Below the pieces are notes generated by a model. That model had not been told where the DNA came from, searched no databases, and worked only from the letters and a program-made list of their open reading frames with translations. The position numbers were made by a program, and so were the translations under genes. Shown piece after piece: positions 41,406-41,586 of a stretch of 41,586 nucleotides of DNA. Source of the stretch: Rubrobacter taiwanensis. Its GTDB lineage: Bacteria > Actinomycetota > Rubrobacteria > Rubrobacterales > Rubrobacteraceae. The stretch is taken from assembly GCF_004337705.1 (NCBI RefSeq), contig NZ_SKBU01000025.1, positions 1 to 41,586 of the forward strand, in the 5' to 3' direction. How positions within the stretch are numbered: position 1 is the first letter of the stretch; each line of letters opens with the position of its first letter.

Positions 41406-41586
41406 CTTCGCGCGTGCCTCTTTGCCGGCTTGAGATACCCGAGCTCCTCCAGCTTCTCGATCACCCGCCGGGCGGAACCGGCCGGCTCTTCCTCATCCGT
41501 CCTTATGTGCAGCTCCGGAGCAACCGGCGGCTCGTAGGGGTCGCTGACCCCAGTGAACTGCTGTATCTCCCCAGAGAACGCCTTCT
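41402..41586 (-). CDS. cysC: Adenylylsulfate kinase, C-terminal fragment
   Basis: The last 60 codons of a gene entering from the right edge. The translation reads [20 protein letters not shown], then [20 protein letters not shown] and [11 protein letters not shown]. [16 protein letters not shown] and a C-terminal helix ending LxxxGYL are the hallmarks of APS kinase (CysC), which makes PAPS from APS and ATP. It could also be the kinase half of a fused ATP-sulfurylase/APS kinase. Its PAPS would be the sulfate donor for the three sulfotransferases in the window. Confidence 0.8.
   Translation of the reverse strand, partial: KAFSGEIQQFTGVSDPYEPPVAPELHIRTDEEEPAGSARRVIEKLEELGYLKPAKRHARR

Noticed and set aside
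1-41586. CRISPR arrays, tRNA or rRNA genes, insertion sequences
   Set aside because: No regular short repeats, no clover-leaf sequences and no transposase-like frames were recognised on reading; a dedicated tRNA search was not possible.

Overview
The window is about 41.6 kb of GC-rich DNA (roughly 65-70% G+C by eye) with actinobacterial habits: GTG and TTG starts, overlapping genes and some apparently leaderless mRNAs. Gene content (GDP-fucose sugar genes, a short cytoplasmic BY-kinase, an LPXTG protein, a selenocysteine-type SelD, paired cytoplasmic S1C proteases) fits a deep-branching Actinomycetota such as Rubrobacter. That assignment is an inference from style and content, not from a database match.

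Layout. 1-9.7 kb is mostly ordinary chromosome: the start of a BCCT transporter, an esterase, a decayed luciferase-like monooxygenase, a protease/LuxR/protease operon, selD with an in-frame UGA (selenocysteine) codon, a UbiA prenyltransferase, a beta-hydroxyacid dehydrogenase and a PAS-GGDEF protein. 8.2-30.6 kb is a large envelope or exopolysaccharide locus, nearly all on the minus strand: priming glycosylphosphotransferase, two beta-helix exported proteins, a beta-propeller exported protein, three sulfotransferases, GDP-mannose dehydratase and GDP-fucose synthase, WecG-type and GT4 glycosyltransferases, two Wzy-like ligase/polymerases (one with TPRs), Wzx, Wzz, BY-kinase and an LPXTG surface protein. 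30.6-40.5 kb is a lasso-type RiPP cluster: precursor, HPr-kinase-like kinase, ABC exporter, asparagine-synthetase-like cyclase, methyltransferase, B2 peptidase, PqqD-like B1, a nucleotidyltransferase and an exported propeller protein. The right edge holds a TauE/SafE exporter and the end of APS kinase (cysC), whose PAPS product could feed the sulfotransferases.

The main discovery is a shared promoter. Nine minus-strand transcription units in the polysaccharide and RiPP loci each carry a 23-bp box (consensus AAATATGCC-N4-GGC-CGATGTG) followed by exactly 18 bp and a TANNNT-type -10 element (GATACT at one site). The box is not seen in the flanking housekeeping regions. This links envelope polysaccharide, a sortase substrate and a peptide natural product into one apparent regulon. 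One copy drives no recognised gene; its predicted start point falls on the ATG of a 20-codon ORF.

The second is the RiPP precursor: it has a lasso-type leader (YxxPxLxxxGxxxxxT) but a 46-residue Gly/Pro-rich core with two Cys and no Asp/Glu where a lasso ring would close. It ends in Ser, next to a kinase of the family known to phosphorylate C-terminal Ser in other lasso peptides. All conclusions are from reading the sequence by eye; no searches were run.
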